This document shows, piece after piece, positions 1 through 14,100 of a stretch of DNA of 64,000 nucleotides. The position numbers were made by a program, and so were the translations under genes. Position 1 is the stretch's first letter; every line of letters begins with the position of its first letter. Source of the stretch: Unio delphinus (taxonomy: Eukaryota > Mollusca > Bivalvia > Unionida > Unionidae). The DNA is taken from positions 8,443,501 through 8,507,500 of the forward strand of contig JAQISU010000094.1 of NCBI GenBank assembly GCA_029339505.1, given 5' to 3'. The notes under the pieces are model-generated. The model made no database searches. It was not told the DNA's origin and saw nothing but the letters and a program-made list of their open reading frames with translations.

Positions 1-944
1 GGGCCTATCGGAATAAGATCTAGACGTGAAGATTCATTAACAATGGGCTGGAATGAAACACCTGCCGTCTTGGTTGTTTAAAACAGACGAGGGGATATCT
101 TGATTCCTGGCGATCTGTTTGCTAGATCTGTATACATTTGGCTCCTCCAATATATAGAAAGAGCATAGATTATTCAGGTCTTTAAAATCCGGACTGGATA
201 GACAAAGATTGTGATTATCGCATTCCACCTTGCTACGATTAGGTACATTATAGGTCGATCCCATCGGCCATCTTTTGAGCTAAAATCGAGTGAGGAAGAG
301 ACAATTATGTTTGTATTACATCGTTTTTGCGGGACAAGAAGTCAGTCAATACATTTAGGAGCTCAGGATATGTCGGACGCGGATTTATCACTGAATGAAA
401 ATCCTGAGGACATGGGTTCATCTTGCCGTTTGAGATATGTCATCACAGTGGTGTTGGACAGAATAAGAACTCCATTCCCATGTAAGTTCTTGAGCCACCA
501 ATGAAAAGCTTTCAAAACGGTTTTATTCTCGGAAAAGATACATATATAATGATCCTAATAGTGCCACACTACTCCTTCCAGTCTCCTGTGTTCGCATCCG
601 TAAAAATCGTGATTGCTCAACGTTGCACTTGTAGAGGCATCCCCGATACAAGTCCATGTAAGGTTTTCCTACCTTCCAGCTGCAACGTCATATTGTGCAA
701 ATTGAGAAAATTGGTCCAAAGGTCAACGATTCGGATTCCATCTGGATAACATAATGGTTGTAATTGGAGTCCAAGAATACGACCTTTAATTAAGACGTCC
801 TCAAGGAATCTACCATTGTACTAAATCAATTCTCGTTTCAAGAGATGTGTTGTATTCTGTTTACTTGAATGTTGACTTCATATTTGACCAAAATCTTGAA
901 AGTTTAAGAGGTCGAAGACCTTGTTGCCAAGAATAGTCAGAATG

Positions 945-1120
945 AGGATTGTTGTTGTTCTTCTTCTTCTAGGAATAAGTGTCAGTTTTCAGCACAAGAT
1001 AGGCTATACATGTCGGCCAATATACATTGTGGAGGAAGAAACCAGGAAAAGCCCGAAAAGAACCACCAAAACACGAGAAGCTACTAGCAAGCTTTCGCAC
1101 GCACCCATGTCAGAATGAGG
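945..1120 (-). repeat. tRNA-derived SINE relic, family 1 (body and tail only)
   Basis: The body matches the better copies at 47107-47350 and 59432-59690: a GGCTATACATG-like block, a GAGGAAGAAACC-like block, an AACCACC block and a GCAAGCTTTC block occur in the same order. The tail is a degraded GTTGTTGTT tract on the plus strand, i.e. CAA repeats on the element's own strand. The tRNA-like head is missing. Confidence 0.65.
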
Positions 1121-1798
1121 ATGGTAACGAGTGATATCGTGTCTTGCTGAAATATAATTAGCTTGCTATTTTGGAGGCGAATCACAGGACTTCTGGAACC
1201 CGTGTGAGTGGGGAGAAGAAATTACACCTTTTCCAAATCTATCTTGATTGCATTGTTTCCTCAATAAACCTAGAACACGTTGGTGCATTCCATCGTGAAC
1301 CTAAGAGCGTAAATATAATGACAGAATGCATTTAAGCTGATGACTAAGCGACAAATGCTGCGTTGTTAGCTGCAGAACTCGCGGAAAGGAGAAATTACGC
1401 TGGTCGTGATACAGAGTCCCTCGAAAACTACATGACGGATCCATAAATGTCGCCCTGGGCAAATCTACACCATTCGGCAACAAAAGATCGGAGCATTCCC
1501 TCTTTTGTGATCTGAGATCAGAAGGGGAGATGCATGTATGTCATTTGAAATAAGATGGCCTCGTCAAAACGCTGAAGAAATCGATCGACCTCCCATGGCA
1601 TCTTTCCATATTAGTTCGGAAGAACTAAGGTTTTCTACGGTTTTAAATTCGGTAAGACGTGTGCTCTTAATACGTCGACCCTTGCGACCTTTTGCTGGTT
1701 GATTTGCATATTCTTCAACCGTAGCTGAGACTGAGAGATAGAAGCAATTTATCATTGGTGGTTTACAGCAAATTTCATCAACCTGATCTAAAGCCGAC

Positions 1799-1819
1799 GG
1801 GGGGGGGGGGGGGGGGGGG
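1799..1819. repeat. Poly-G homopolymer (21 nt)
   Basis: An uninterrupted run of 21 G bases on the plus strand. Its length in an assembly is unreliable, and it may form a G-quadruplex-like structure. Confidence 0.9.
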
Positions 1820-2728
1820 AAATACCGGTGATATATCCCTAGGGCATGGGCTCTTAACAACACTAATTAATTTTTAATTTTTTGTTTGAACAAGAACTAG
1901 ATGATCCATGGGTATTTCTTACCCCATGGCCCATGATCGCTCTCTATGGCCCTGAACTGATCATTAAAGATATTTGATGATTACGGTTGTGGGCGTAACT
2001 TGGCTTATGATGATCTTTACGACATAAAAAATTGCATCTCGATCCAGCTCTTCTAAGGTTATAGCTGCTGTTAGGGCCAGGTCCATATTATTTTGGACCT
2101 CGTTTCAAAGTAGGGAATTTGTAGTAATTACATATAAAAATGGAAACTATGAGCAAACCATGTAAAGAAAACTTACCTGTATGTATCCAATCATGGTGGG
2201 AGGTATATAATTATATTTTTAAAAAGTTTTAAAGACACAAAACATGCAAATAAAAAAGGACCGAAGTGTCTTTATTGATACCTACGAATCAGACACTAAA
2301 AATCTCATTTTGAGACATTGTTACCTGTAAGAATATTTGAGTTTTCTATATCATGTTTCAGACCTGCACTCATTAATATGGTTATAGCAATGTGAGCGGA
2401 CACTGTCATGACCTGATCAAGCATGTACCAACGGTGCTTTGTTTGTGAAGACAACAAAGTGATAACACTGAAAAATTAGAAACTTTCTTGTCGACGAAAG
2501 AAAGAACAGAAAAGTAGGAAATGTATAGATAAAGTATACTTCCCTTCAAAGATTAAATTCTTCAAGTTTGTTTTAATGTAGAAAACTTCCAAAATTCATA
2601 CTTGTGAGGCATCTATCTGTAGAGAGCATGCTACTTGGTTAATGAGATTTTTATAGATGTAGCCGCCCACTTTGGGGCATTTGTACATCTTTTATAGCCA
2701 CCCTGACGGTGGCCATTTTAGGTCCTTT

Positions 2729-2762
2729 GGGGGGGGGGGGGGGTCGCTACTCCCCCCCCCCC
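2729..2762. repeat. G15 / C11 inverted homopolymer pair
   Basis: Fifteen G bases are followed after an 8-nt spacer (TCGCTACT) by eleven C bases. The two runs are complementary and could form a very GC-rich hairpin in an otherwise AT-rich stretch. Confidence 0.85.
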
Positions 2763-5569
2763 TCAGGATTTACAGTGCTTAATCGCACTATAGTTTAAAT
2801 AGGGCGTTCTCCCGAATTACTAAAAAGTAACTATCGGGAGAAATGAAGGCCCTTTGGGGTGGGTAGGAATAGTACCTACACACACCCACCCCTATCATCC
2901 AATCGAGCTGTAAGTAAGGTAGCGAGGGGAAATGTTTCCTCATTTCGCTAGTAATTTGGTGAGCGGATACGGCAAAGGTGGAAAGGGTCCAGGTCCAGGA
3001 GGCGCGGGCGACACAGCAGCACACACAGGCCACGCAAAGAGACAGACAGCAAGGCGACGAACGCAGCATACACCTGAAACGAAAGAGCCCTACTTATTTC
3101 AAATTTAGTCCAGTTTTACTAATGGACAAACCTAACATCCAATAATGTGTTAGCCACCTGTGCAATTACTCAAATATAAGAGTTGAAGAATTGTTATTTA
3201 ACATCCTATTGTTCTAAAAATCTAGTACATAAGTGTACATAATTTATGTCCCTAACAAATTTAGAAAATTAAAATGTCTAAACGACATATAGTAGTGTAG
3301 TCAATGGTAGCTTGTTTTTAGTTGTGAATTTTGCTGGAGGTACCAAAAATAGTCATATCAGCTTTTCAGGGCCACGGATAGTTGTTCAAAGAGGGGTACT
3401 CTTAACCAACTGAGTCCCCTATTAAATGGCAGTGATTGAAAAGCCCTGAAAAGGGCCGTTATTCCCCAGGGAAGGCGCCCTGGTTGTACTCAATGTCCGA
3501 CAGAGTACTAGCTGTCCTGGATTCCGCACGCCATGATTTCGGAAAGTCTAGTCCATGATGGTCAGCGAGGTAGGCAGCAGCTTCAAACAGCTGGGACATT
3601 GGTCGACTGTTGTATACATCAGTGTATCGGTTTGACAACAGTAATACCGCAAACTCCATTTGACCACGTCTTGGTTTGTCAAGCCCCAAAGCACGGTATC
3701 CGAGATGTTGGACTGCAGAAACAAAGTTATGTGCATGTTTTCCATTTGTTTCCAGTCTACGCATGTCAATGTCCCGGTATAGTGACCCTAGTAATTCTTT
3801 TCGGGTTTTCTTTGGCTACTTGGCACGAGCTGATGATTTTATAGGATTTGTTGCCAGTACTGGTATCAAGGGGATATCACTCTAACTGCCACATAGGTGG
3901 GCAGATAACATTTAGCATATTAGCTAGATTGTTCTTTATCTGGGAAGGCTGGATTCGCAAGGTAGTAATTCTCCTAAGGTATTATGATTGGGTAACATAA
4001 TTGGAGGAGAAACAACTGTTTCAAGTTTTAACTATATCTTGTATCTTCCATATCTGACAGCAGATCAGTATCTTTTGTTCAATTCTTAATGGCTTTTATG
4101 AAGAAAATGATTTTTGTCAAAGTCAATTTTGAGAGAAAAAAATGTTTGTCATCAAAAACGGTGTAGCAGAGATATGGATATAATTAAAATTATTTTTTTT
4201 TTCAAAAGCGCAAGCTACCGCATACGATTTTATAACGATAAATATACATGACCCCAAATCACTATATCGAGTCGGTCTTGATGAAATCTTTGGATAGCAG
4301 CAGAGAGGGTGTGACCTTGCTTAAGTGTCAACGGATAAACATCGCGCGCATAATAAAACAAAACGACAAAAAACATGGGTTTTTGATATCTACTCGGAAA
4401 AAACACGGCGATCTTAAACACCGTTTTGACAAAACTAAATCCATTAGAGGTTGGTGGTCCAGAACTTGATTTTTCCTATAAATACCCATGGTCACACAAT
4501 TACAATGTTTAATGAAAAAATATTTGAATGAAAAATAAATTATGAATAATATGTGCGTGTATACGATCCAAATATCGGATCAATTAATATAAAACGCACG
4601 GATTTAAATAATGAAAATACAAATAAATGATATTACACGGTACAAAGACAAGGGTTAAATGATTTACAGTGATTTAACCACAAAAAAAATGATATAAACA
4701 AAAGGGATATATACAAAATTATCTTTCCAGTCCCAAAACAGACTGGGTTTTACGAACCCCAAAAAGTAGCCCACGGCCAAAAGATTATATGTATGGAGTT
4801 TTACACTCCATCACCAATACACTCAGCTACCAGTCACGCTGACCAAACAAGGCATCAGTATTCCAGGTTGTTCAACCAAGTTATCAGCGCCCACCAATAG
4901 AGGCCAGCAACGCCTGATAGCTTGCTACTAGACCTGCAACTCTATTCACCTCTACGGCTGCTCTGGTTCTGCTTTACAGCCGATATCAGTACTAAACACC
5001 TCTTAAAAATGCAGCTTTGTATTGCCAATATAAATCTCTTGCTAAGTCACAAGAATAGAAAATATCTGCCCTATACCACGTAGCCCGAAACTACATAGAA
5101 AATTTACAAAGAAAACGTGGTAGTACAATAGTTATAACTTATACACAAGAAATTAATAACTCACATACCTCTACAGCTGAAGATGTGCAAGTCCTTAGAA
5201 TAGACCATTAATAGATAAAAGGATTTATATAATTCCGTGACAGCATTCTGCTTCTTTTGCTGGAAGAATGATTAACTTTGTTTCCGCATCTCATGCATCC
5301 TTTCCTGTTGACCTTATTCTGTTGAACTTTTGGGAATTTATGTTTCTGCTTCTCATATTTCAGTGAAGACGATTTTTTGTATCCATATCAGTCGTTCGTT
5401 CTCCGGTTTTAATGGTACATCGGCAAAATCACAAATGAGGGGATAACTGATTAGTGTCATTTCAATCCCTGCAACAGTTGGGACGAATTCATTTGAACTT
5501 TGAGATATATTGTAAGCAGTGATAACTGATATTTGGATTAAAGGTGCTTATTTGATGTGAGCGGATATT

Positions 5570-7212
5570 TTTTTTTTTGGGAGCACCAGACAGATGCCCC
5601 TCCCCCTATTTAAAAAAAACTAGAAAAAGTGTGTTATGTGTGAGTGTATTCCCCCTGATGTGTTGTTGGATGTAATATAATATAATGTTTTCTTTACTTT
5701 TAAACCTAACCTTAATTTTTTCCCATCGGGATTATATATAAATAGGAGGTATTTGGTCTCTAGTGTTTTCTGTGAGACGGTTTCCTCAAGTTGTTTTTTT
5801 TTAAATCCCATCTTGGGTTTCCTTTATCTTTTTTTCCTTAAATTAACCCTGGCTAGGGGTTTTCTACATCCTGTGTATGCTATTTGTGATGTGCTATATG
5901 TATGTTGCTATATGTATACTTATATATACAATATATTTGTTAGGATAACCATTATTAGTTCATCGACCCAGAAAACCGGTCTTCACTTGTTGTGCTTTTT
6001 ATGAAACACTTCCGTTTAAATAGTTTTATATAGCTTTTGAATTTTGTACAATCATGGTGTATTCTATTTTAAATTTAACATGGGTTAGACACCCATCCTT
6101 AATGTATTAAAGATTGTGTTTCCGTTCCATGACTTGAATATTTCCTTATTTATTCATTAGGTCTACTTTGGTCGAGTCGGGATCGGTACATTTTTTAAAT
6201 TTTATTTGTACTTCACCCGTCTCGATCATTCTTTCGTCCTCTTTTTATTTATTTATTTATTTATTTAATACTTATTCCATGCTCGAAAATTTGTTATTTA
6301 TACTCCATCTAAACAGGTTTTCTGTATAGTTCATGTGAAGCTCTACAGAGTAAACATATTTATCTTATTTAAGTCATAAGTGACTTTAATATTGTAGCAT
6401 GCTTTATGGATGCCATGTTTTCTTGACTTACTTGCTATCTATCTAATGCGTGAGCTGTGTTGTTGTGTATATTTCCTCTAGGTTAGTTTATTTCCTAGCT
6501 CCTCCACGTGTCTGCCCACTTCGCGTGGCGCCATATGATTTAGCCCCCTGTTCTCCTTACAAGTACTTCTCCTTCTGATGTCCCTGTATCCCTCCTTATT
6601 CCCCTATTTTTATTATTGGCCCGCATGCTATCATATTCCAAACTATAAAGTTTGTTATTTCATATAGTTCAGCTTTGGTAAATTTCCCATTTAGATATAG
6701 TAGTTGTTTATCGTTATATGGTTGCTTTTCTTAATTTGTGTGATTATGTCTTCTCTTTCTTGTTTATTTATTCTACATTGAGTTATAGTATGTTTCTTTG
6801 AAAAAGAATAGTTTTTACACAGTGGACATTTAGGCGACACTACGATCATATGCCTTCTCACTGCGTCTTCTCCTGTCAACCACGCATCATGCATGTATTT
6901 GAACAGGATACTTTTCATTTTTAATGACCCTGATCTGACCAAGTTTCCCCAGGCCCTATCCCAGTTAATATTTATGTTTTTTTGTTCTATTTTATTTTTC
7001 TCCTTATATTTTTCCTTTTTATTCTCCTTATTAATCGTATAGGTTAGGTTATCATGAGCATGTTTTGTTAAGACAATTATTACTTGGTTTATACACAAGA
7101 GTATATAGCGAAATATATGAGCCTGGTCAAATCGTGTTGGCGCAATAAATATTTTTTTTAAATAAAAAAATAAAAATGCAAGAAAACCCTCCAAACGACT
7201 ATAGTTTTTCAT
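5570..7212 (-). mobile_element. LINE 3' remnant with RT zinc-binding-like domain
   Basis: A 173-codon open frame on the minus strand (7212 down to 6691) contains a tryptophan-rich segment with WDRAWGNL, then a K-rich core, WLTGEDAVRRHM and a Cys pair CPLC followed by H and C residues. This order resembles the zinc-binding region found after the reverse transcriptase domain of many LINEs. The downstream part on the minus strand runs AT-rich to a poly-T tract (plus strand near 5570), which could be the 3' poly-A of the element. The polymerase domain itself is absent. Boundaries are estimates and the LINE clade is not determined. Confidence 0.42.
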
Positions 7213-7277
7213 ATCACATATAATTAATTTTTATTTACACATACAATATCAATTGGCTCTGTGTATTAACCTTGGTG

Positions 7278-7302
7278 GCCACACACGCACACACACACAC
7301 AT
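7278..7302. repeat. CA microsatellite upstream of PTRH2
   Basis: A short CA-rich tract about 60 bases upstream of the PTRH2 start codon. Confidence 0.8.
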
Positions 7303-7363
7303 ATTCGCGCACGTCATTTTTGCAACTTTTTAGTAACTTCCCCTGCTAAGCAACGTTAGCAAA

Positions 7364-10300
7364 ATGAAACTTGACCGAGACACAGTGACAACACTTGCCT
7401 TTGGTATTGGAATCGGTGTGGCCATAGGATGGGTCCTGAGGAGCCGAGTAAGGCGGGTATTACGTGTTCCTAATGGTCGTACAGGAGGCACAGAAGAAGT
7501 ACGTGAATTTTAGCAGAAATATCGGTATTCGCATTTACATCACCTGTTTTCGTTCGGCTTGAAAATAGGTTACATGTACTCGTGTGACCAGAAATGAATT
7601 AGTTAGTGCTTAGTACTCTAGCCTAAGAAACTGGAAGTGTTTGACAAGTGAAAAAACAGTAGACATTGATAATTTAGTCATGTATCAGGGTATATACAAG
7701 CACACAGAATGCACTAAAATATCTACAAGGAAAGTCTATACGTTTGATGCCGGTGGCCGTGTACTAAATTTTACAAAGACCATTTCCGGCTGTGTACCCA
7801 TAACAATGGCATTTGGTCTCACAGAATGCTAACATTCGCGAAAATCCTGAAAACAACATTTTTTTTGTTTTTATGCTGTCATAAAAAAAAACAAAGATAT
7901 AAGTGTTCTATTTCAAAACACAGAACCTTCTCACCCACCTTAGACCAAGAAGTTGTTCTCCACCCACCCACCCTTTTTTTCTTCTTTGATTACTGGTGCC
8001 ACCACTAGTAATATTAGGAAAAATTGTGGAGAACAACTTGTTGGTCTACTCTTTACCCCCCTCCTCCTCTCCCTGTGTTTGTTGATCCCAGTAACTTTTT
8101 TTACTTTATTTATAATGTTCTCGTATCTTAGGGTTGCAATACATCCTAATTTTGCCAGACATGTCCGCCTTGTCAGTCCATACATTTCTATACAGATACT
8201 GATACAGATATACTCACTCTCTGGAGTGTCCTCTTTTTAAAAAGATATACTCACTATCTGGAGTGTACTCTTTATAAAAAGATATACCCACTTTCTGGAG
8301 TGTCCTCTTTTTTTGAAGATATACTCACTATCTGGAGTGTCCTCTTTTTAAAAAGATATACTTACTCTCAGGAGTGTCCTCTTTTTTTAAAAGATATACC
8401 CACTCTCTGGAGTGACCTCTTTTTTGAAAGAAATACCCACTCTCTGGAGTGTTCTCTTTTTTAAAAGATATACTCACTCTCTGGAGTGTCCTCTTTATAA
8501 AAAGATATACCCACTCTCCGGAGTGTCCTCTTTTTTGAAAGTTATACTCACTCTCTGGAGTGTCCTCTTTTTTAAAAGGTATACTCCCTCTCTGGCATGT
8601 TCTTTTTTAAAAGATATACTCACTCTTTGGCGTGTTCTCTTTTTTTAAAAGATATACTCACTCTTTGGAGTGTTCTCTTTTTTAAAAGATATACTCACTC
8701 TCAGGAGTGTTCTCTTTTTTAAAAATATACCCACTTCTCTTTTTTAACAGATATACCCACTCTCTGGTGTGTCCTCTTTTGTAAAAGATATACCCACTCT
8801 CTGGAGTGTACTCTTTTTTTAAAAGATGTACTCATTCTCTGGAGTGTCCTCTTTTTTCAAAGTTCAGTATTGTAACCCTATGGTATCCCTACATGTTACA
8901 AACTGCCACAGTACAGGTAGCCTAATTCACATAATCATTAAGTCATCCCATATTTGGTCATCATATATGACTTTTGTTGCTTATAAAGTTAAATAATTTT
9001 ACTATGTAAGCTTAATCATTATACTTTCCAGCTCTTGATCAATGATTGTTCTGCCCCCCCCCCATTTTTATTATAGATATATTGTGCATATTTAAAGGAT
9101 AGAACTTGTCCCCAAAAAATATTTGTGGCACTACCTTCACATTTTTGCTAGAAGCATTTATTTTACCTTATCAAGTGTAGGATGTTAGTAGGTACTCAGT
9201 TTCCACAATAAATTGATCAATGGTATTTCATGACCACTTCTTAATTGTTATGATAGCAACAGGCAGTAAGCCTTAGCTTGCAAAAGCTGGATGTTATTCA
9301 AATTGTTTCATAAATCCAATATTAAATCATTACCTGTTTGAGATCCTCTATTTATTCATTGATCAACTTTCTGTAATAATGTTTATGCACAGTATGTTAT
9401 GATAGGTATTGATCTGAACCGTTTTTAAGAAACTTGTTTGGACATATACATATCAACAAAAATAAGCTGGAAATAGAACAATTAATGTAAAAGAACCTTG
9501 CAAATACTTTAAAAATATTATATGCTTGCTATATTTCACTCTGTTGAAAAAGGGATTTGATTCAGTGTATACATTTTGTTAATGTTTAGAATTTTATACA
9601 TTAATTTTCTAAATATCTTTTATTTTGACAGAGTTTATTTCAGTAGGATCAAAGAAATGGTATGGCAATTCTATGCCTTTGTAGAATTACAAAGAAATGG
9701 TATGGCAATTCTATGCCTTCATAGAATTACAAAGAATTTTCTTTACATGCTGTATTTTTTTAAATAGACTGTTACCATATCTGAACATATGGAGTTACAT
9801 GTACTTATTTTGAAAAAAGGGCACACATAGGGCATTTTTAAATGAGAGAGTACATTTTTCAGAAAGGATTCTATATTTTTTTATTTTTAATTTACTCTTT
9901 GCAAAATGCAAATTTATTGATGCCACATGTCTATTGTTAATTTAAGATGCTGAATAACCTTGTATTAATTGTAAAGCATCTCTATTTAAAAGATGTTAAT
10001 GCAAACATGCTTATAGATCTTGTTTTAAAGATGTTCAAATAAAATTGCTTATAGATCCTTTTAAAGTCACAAGTTACATATGCTGTGAACCTCTTGTGAT
10101 ACAAACTTGTTTGAAATAACTTTAGATGCAGATTACAGATATGATCTGTACATGGATATAACAAGCTCCTTAACAATTGTTCTCTTAGTTGTCACAATAA
10201 TTGTGCATACCTGTTTATATCACAATGAGCCATCTACCATTAAATAATGTTGCAAGTAATAGATTACTCTCAATCGGTTCACTGTCTTTTTTATGTGAAC

Positions 10301-11069
10301 ATTTAGGTATGGACTCAGCTGTGGTAGCCAGTGAGCGTTATTACTGATTAGTGAACAGTGTTATCTGTGTGTATTTGTACATCGGAATGAGTTTGTATGG
10401 ACTGAATGCATTCATGTGAGGGCATATCTGTCATATCCAGTCAGGGTTATTACTGATTAGTGAAGAGTGTTATCTGTGTGTATTGAACATGTGAATGAGA
10501 GTTAGTATGGGTTGAATACATGCATGTGAGGATGCAGCTGTAGTAGCCAGTTAAGGTGATCACTGACGATGTGAACTGTGCTTGTTATAATGATCAACTG
10601 GCTTTTGTAGGTCAAGGTCACAGTAATGAATTTTGTTTTTACACTAGTTTTAATGGTTACAAAACGCTGCTGGTGACTACATAAAGCTTCAAAGTGGTGA
10701 GCTTTGTAAATTATTAATTAAATGCAGGCTGATGACGATGATGATTTAGGAGGATGAGTTGATGACAACAAAATTGTTGAATCCAGATTTGAACAAGGGT
10801 GCAGTGTAGAAGAAAAGTGGATATTTGCGGTGACTGTCATATAGAACTATTGTTGTTGTTGTTGTTACAGTAAAACTTAAGAAATTTGAAGAACTTTTGG
10901 TCTGAGATTTTCTTAAAGTTTGTAGCTGTTTTGAGTTTTTCTTGGTAACAGAAAAGATAATGTTCTACATGAGGACAAAGCAAGTATATTAAGTGATGAC
11001 CACTATTCAGATGGTTGCTTTTTCTTTATTTTACAGTATATATCTTCTTTTTTTTTGTTATAAAACCTT

Positions 11070-11129
<60 letters not shown>

Positions 11130-14100
11130 ATTTTTAGTTATCAAACTCATACTGTATATATCTATTGTAGATTGATTTAACAGATGATGACTTGACAGAC
11201 AGTGGAGAAATAAAAATGGTGATAGTGGCTAGAATGGATCTAAAGATGGGAAAAGGGAAAATAGCAGCACAGGTAAAACATAATGTGTTAATAAAGTCTC
11301 CTTTTTGTCACATTATTATGCATTGGTAGCAACTTAAATACAGTAGTTTTTGAAGGTAAATATGGTGACCTATACTAGTTTGTAGATGGAGAAACACTTG
11401 GAGAAAAATTCTAAAGATAGATTTAAAAGAATTGACCTATCAGCAAAGCTCTGCAATCTAATTAAAATATAAAATTCTTGAAAACTTTTTATTTTTGGGA
11501 AAATTTAGATACATTTTCATTAGTACTTCTGAGTGTCTGAAGAACATGTTCCTAAAGATGCAGCCGAAAAGCTGGAAAGATAAATTTGAATCTAATAATC
11601 AGACAAATATGCCCAGGGTCAGAGTTCTGTCAGTGAAAATTGAAACGAACAGGAAGTATGGATAGTTACATGATGCATGTCAGATTGCTTGAAGTCTAAG
11701 TTGTCTGTGATCATTAGAAATCACTGATATGCTGATTACTTGAAGTCTAAGTTGTCTGTGATCATTAGAAATCACTGATATGCTGATTGCTTGAAGTCTT
11801 AAGTTGTCTGTGATCATTAGAAATCACTGATATGCTGATTGCTTGAAGTCTAAGTTGTCTGTGATCATTAGAAATCACTGATATGCTGATTGCTTGAAGT
11901 CTAAGTTGTCTGTGATCATTAGAAATCACTGATATGCTGATTGCTTGAAGTCTAAGTTGTCTGTGATCATTAGAAATCACTGATATGCAGATTGCTTGAA
12001 GTCTAAGTTGTCTGTGATCATTAGAAATCACTGATATGCTGATTGCTTGAAGTCTAAGTTGTCTGTGATCATTAGAAATCACTGATATGCTGATTGCTTG
12101 AAGTCTAAGTTGTCTGTGATCATTAGAAATCACTGATATGCTGATTGCTTGAAGTCTAAGTTGTCTGTGATCATTAGAAATCACTGATATGCAGATTGCT
12201 TGAAGTCTAAGTAGTCAGTGATATGCAGATTGCTTGAAGTCTAAGTAGTCAGTGATATGCAGATTGCTTTAAGTCCAAATTATCAGTGATCCACAGAAAT
12301 TTCTTTAAGTTTTCCTTTCACTGTAATTTTCAAGCAGTTTGAGACAAAGGGGTGAAATTTGGCATAACAATAAATCGTCACTACCAAACGATGGGGAGTG
12401 TCCTGTCATGTATTCATGCATAATTGTGGAACATGCCTGTTACATCATTGTCATGTATAAATTTGAATTTGTCAGTTTCGTTGTTGTCATGTATATTTGT
12501 ATAAATTTGAATTTGTCAGTTTCGTTGTTGTCAGGTATATGTGTATAAAAAATTGAATATGGCTAAGAGTGTAGTCATGTATATTTGTATAAATGTGGAA
12601 CATTTTTAACACTGTGTTGTCATGTATTCATGTATAATTGTGAAACATGTCTAATAGTGTTGTCATGTATTCATGTATAATTGTGAAACATGTCTAATAG
12701 TGTTGTCATGTATTCATGTATAATTGTGAAACATGTCTAATACAGTTTTGTCATGTATTCATCTATTATTGTGGAACATGTCTGACAGTTTTGTCATGTA
12801 TACTTGTGGAACATGTCTAGCACAGTGTTGTCATGTATTTATGTATAATTGAGGAAATCATCTGTTACAGTGTTGTCATGCATCTGTTGGTTGTCTGGAT
12901 AAATTATCCCATACAAATCCCATGCTCCTTCAGCAGTGGAGAATGTGTGGTCAGCCTAAAGTTGTTGTGAAGACAGACAACGAGGAGTCTCTGTAAGTTA
13001 CTAAATGATTGCTGCATTTACTCCTACATATAAATTGCACACAACATCTGTAAACAATATTGACCCAAATATCCATCACATATTGCGTTGACAGATCAGG
13101 GCCTTTTCTTTATGCTTGAAGTGGTAAGTATACCCTGATCAGTCGCATGCATCATGTGGTAGCAGATCTGGGTCTTGTCATCTTCAGATTTTAGCGTTCT
13201 TTTATGAAGGAAGTATTGTACAGGAACACTTTTTGAAGAAACAAAAAGCTAAAAGTCATGCATAGAATGACATTTGTGGTGTAATTTAATATCTAAAATC
13301 ACTGCCATTAACTTTCATGCATTCATAGTTCTATCTTGTGAATCATTATCGTCTGTCACAATTCGAATGATTACAAAAGAAAAGATAACTATGTAATACT
13401 AACTTTGTCTCAAATCAAACTGTTTTCTTATGAGAATTACTACAAATTAGTTTTTATTTTACAGAAATATTCACAAATATTATATATTAGAATTTATGAT
13501 TATCTAAAATTGTGTGCAATATATAGTGGTCATCAGCCAGGTTGAAGACATCAGACGTAAAGAACCGTAAATTTTTCAGCATACCTATAATTCATAGTAA
13601 TACAGAACACATTTTCCTGCAATAATATCTATTGGTAATCCATATTCATGTGGGACTGATATGAAGTAATAGGTTCATTAGAATGGGGAACCTTTCATAA
13701 GATCAATTTTCATATTTTGATCAATTTGTCTTTTAACCAATTTTTTATATTCCAGTTTTAAAATATGTAACAAAAATTGTAAATATCATGTGTAATGAGT
13801 GATGATTTTTGTGTGACAAGGTGTGTCATTAATGTAGAGAAAAGTATCATAGTTTTCTGTGTGTATATACATACTATCTGTGATTTGTCATTCATTAGTA
13901 GTGAAGAGTTCCAGAGCATCTAAAGAAATGGAAATAAAAACCATGTTATTTCCATGTAATATGCTGTCTTGATTTCATAAATATATTTCTCCATGTAATG
14001 TGCTCACTTGACTTCATAAATACCATATTTCTCCATATAAAAGGCTCACTTGACTTCATAAATACCATATTTCTCCATGTAAAAGGCTCACTTGGCTTCA

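Larger units (their letters stand above)
1..5569. other. Intergenic, no gene recognised
   Basis: I see no supportable coding gene here. The stretch holds a SINE relic near 945-1120, a poly-G run at 1799-1819 and a G-run/C-run pair at 2729-2762. Short open frames occur, the longest about 100 codons (for example minus 3459-3764), but none gives a recognisable domain or a splice-consistent extension. Confidence 0.5.

Noticed and set aside
3459..3764. 101-codon minus-strand frame with a HGLDFPKSW-like block
   Set aside because: It vaguely resembles transposase N-terminal regions, but I could not extend it or match a family with confidence.
11765..12184. 139-codon minus-strand open frame
   Set aside because: It lies wholly inside the 51-bp minisatellite, whose unit is 17 codons; it shows repeat periodicity only.
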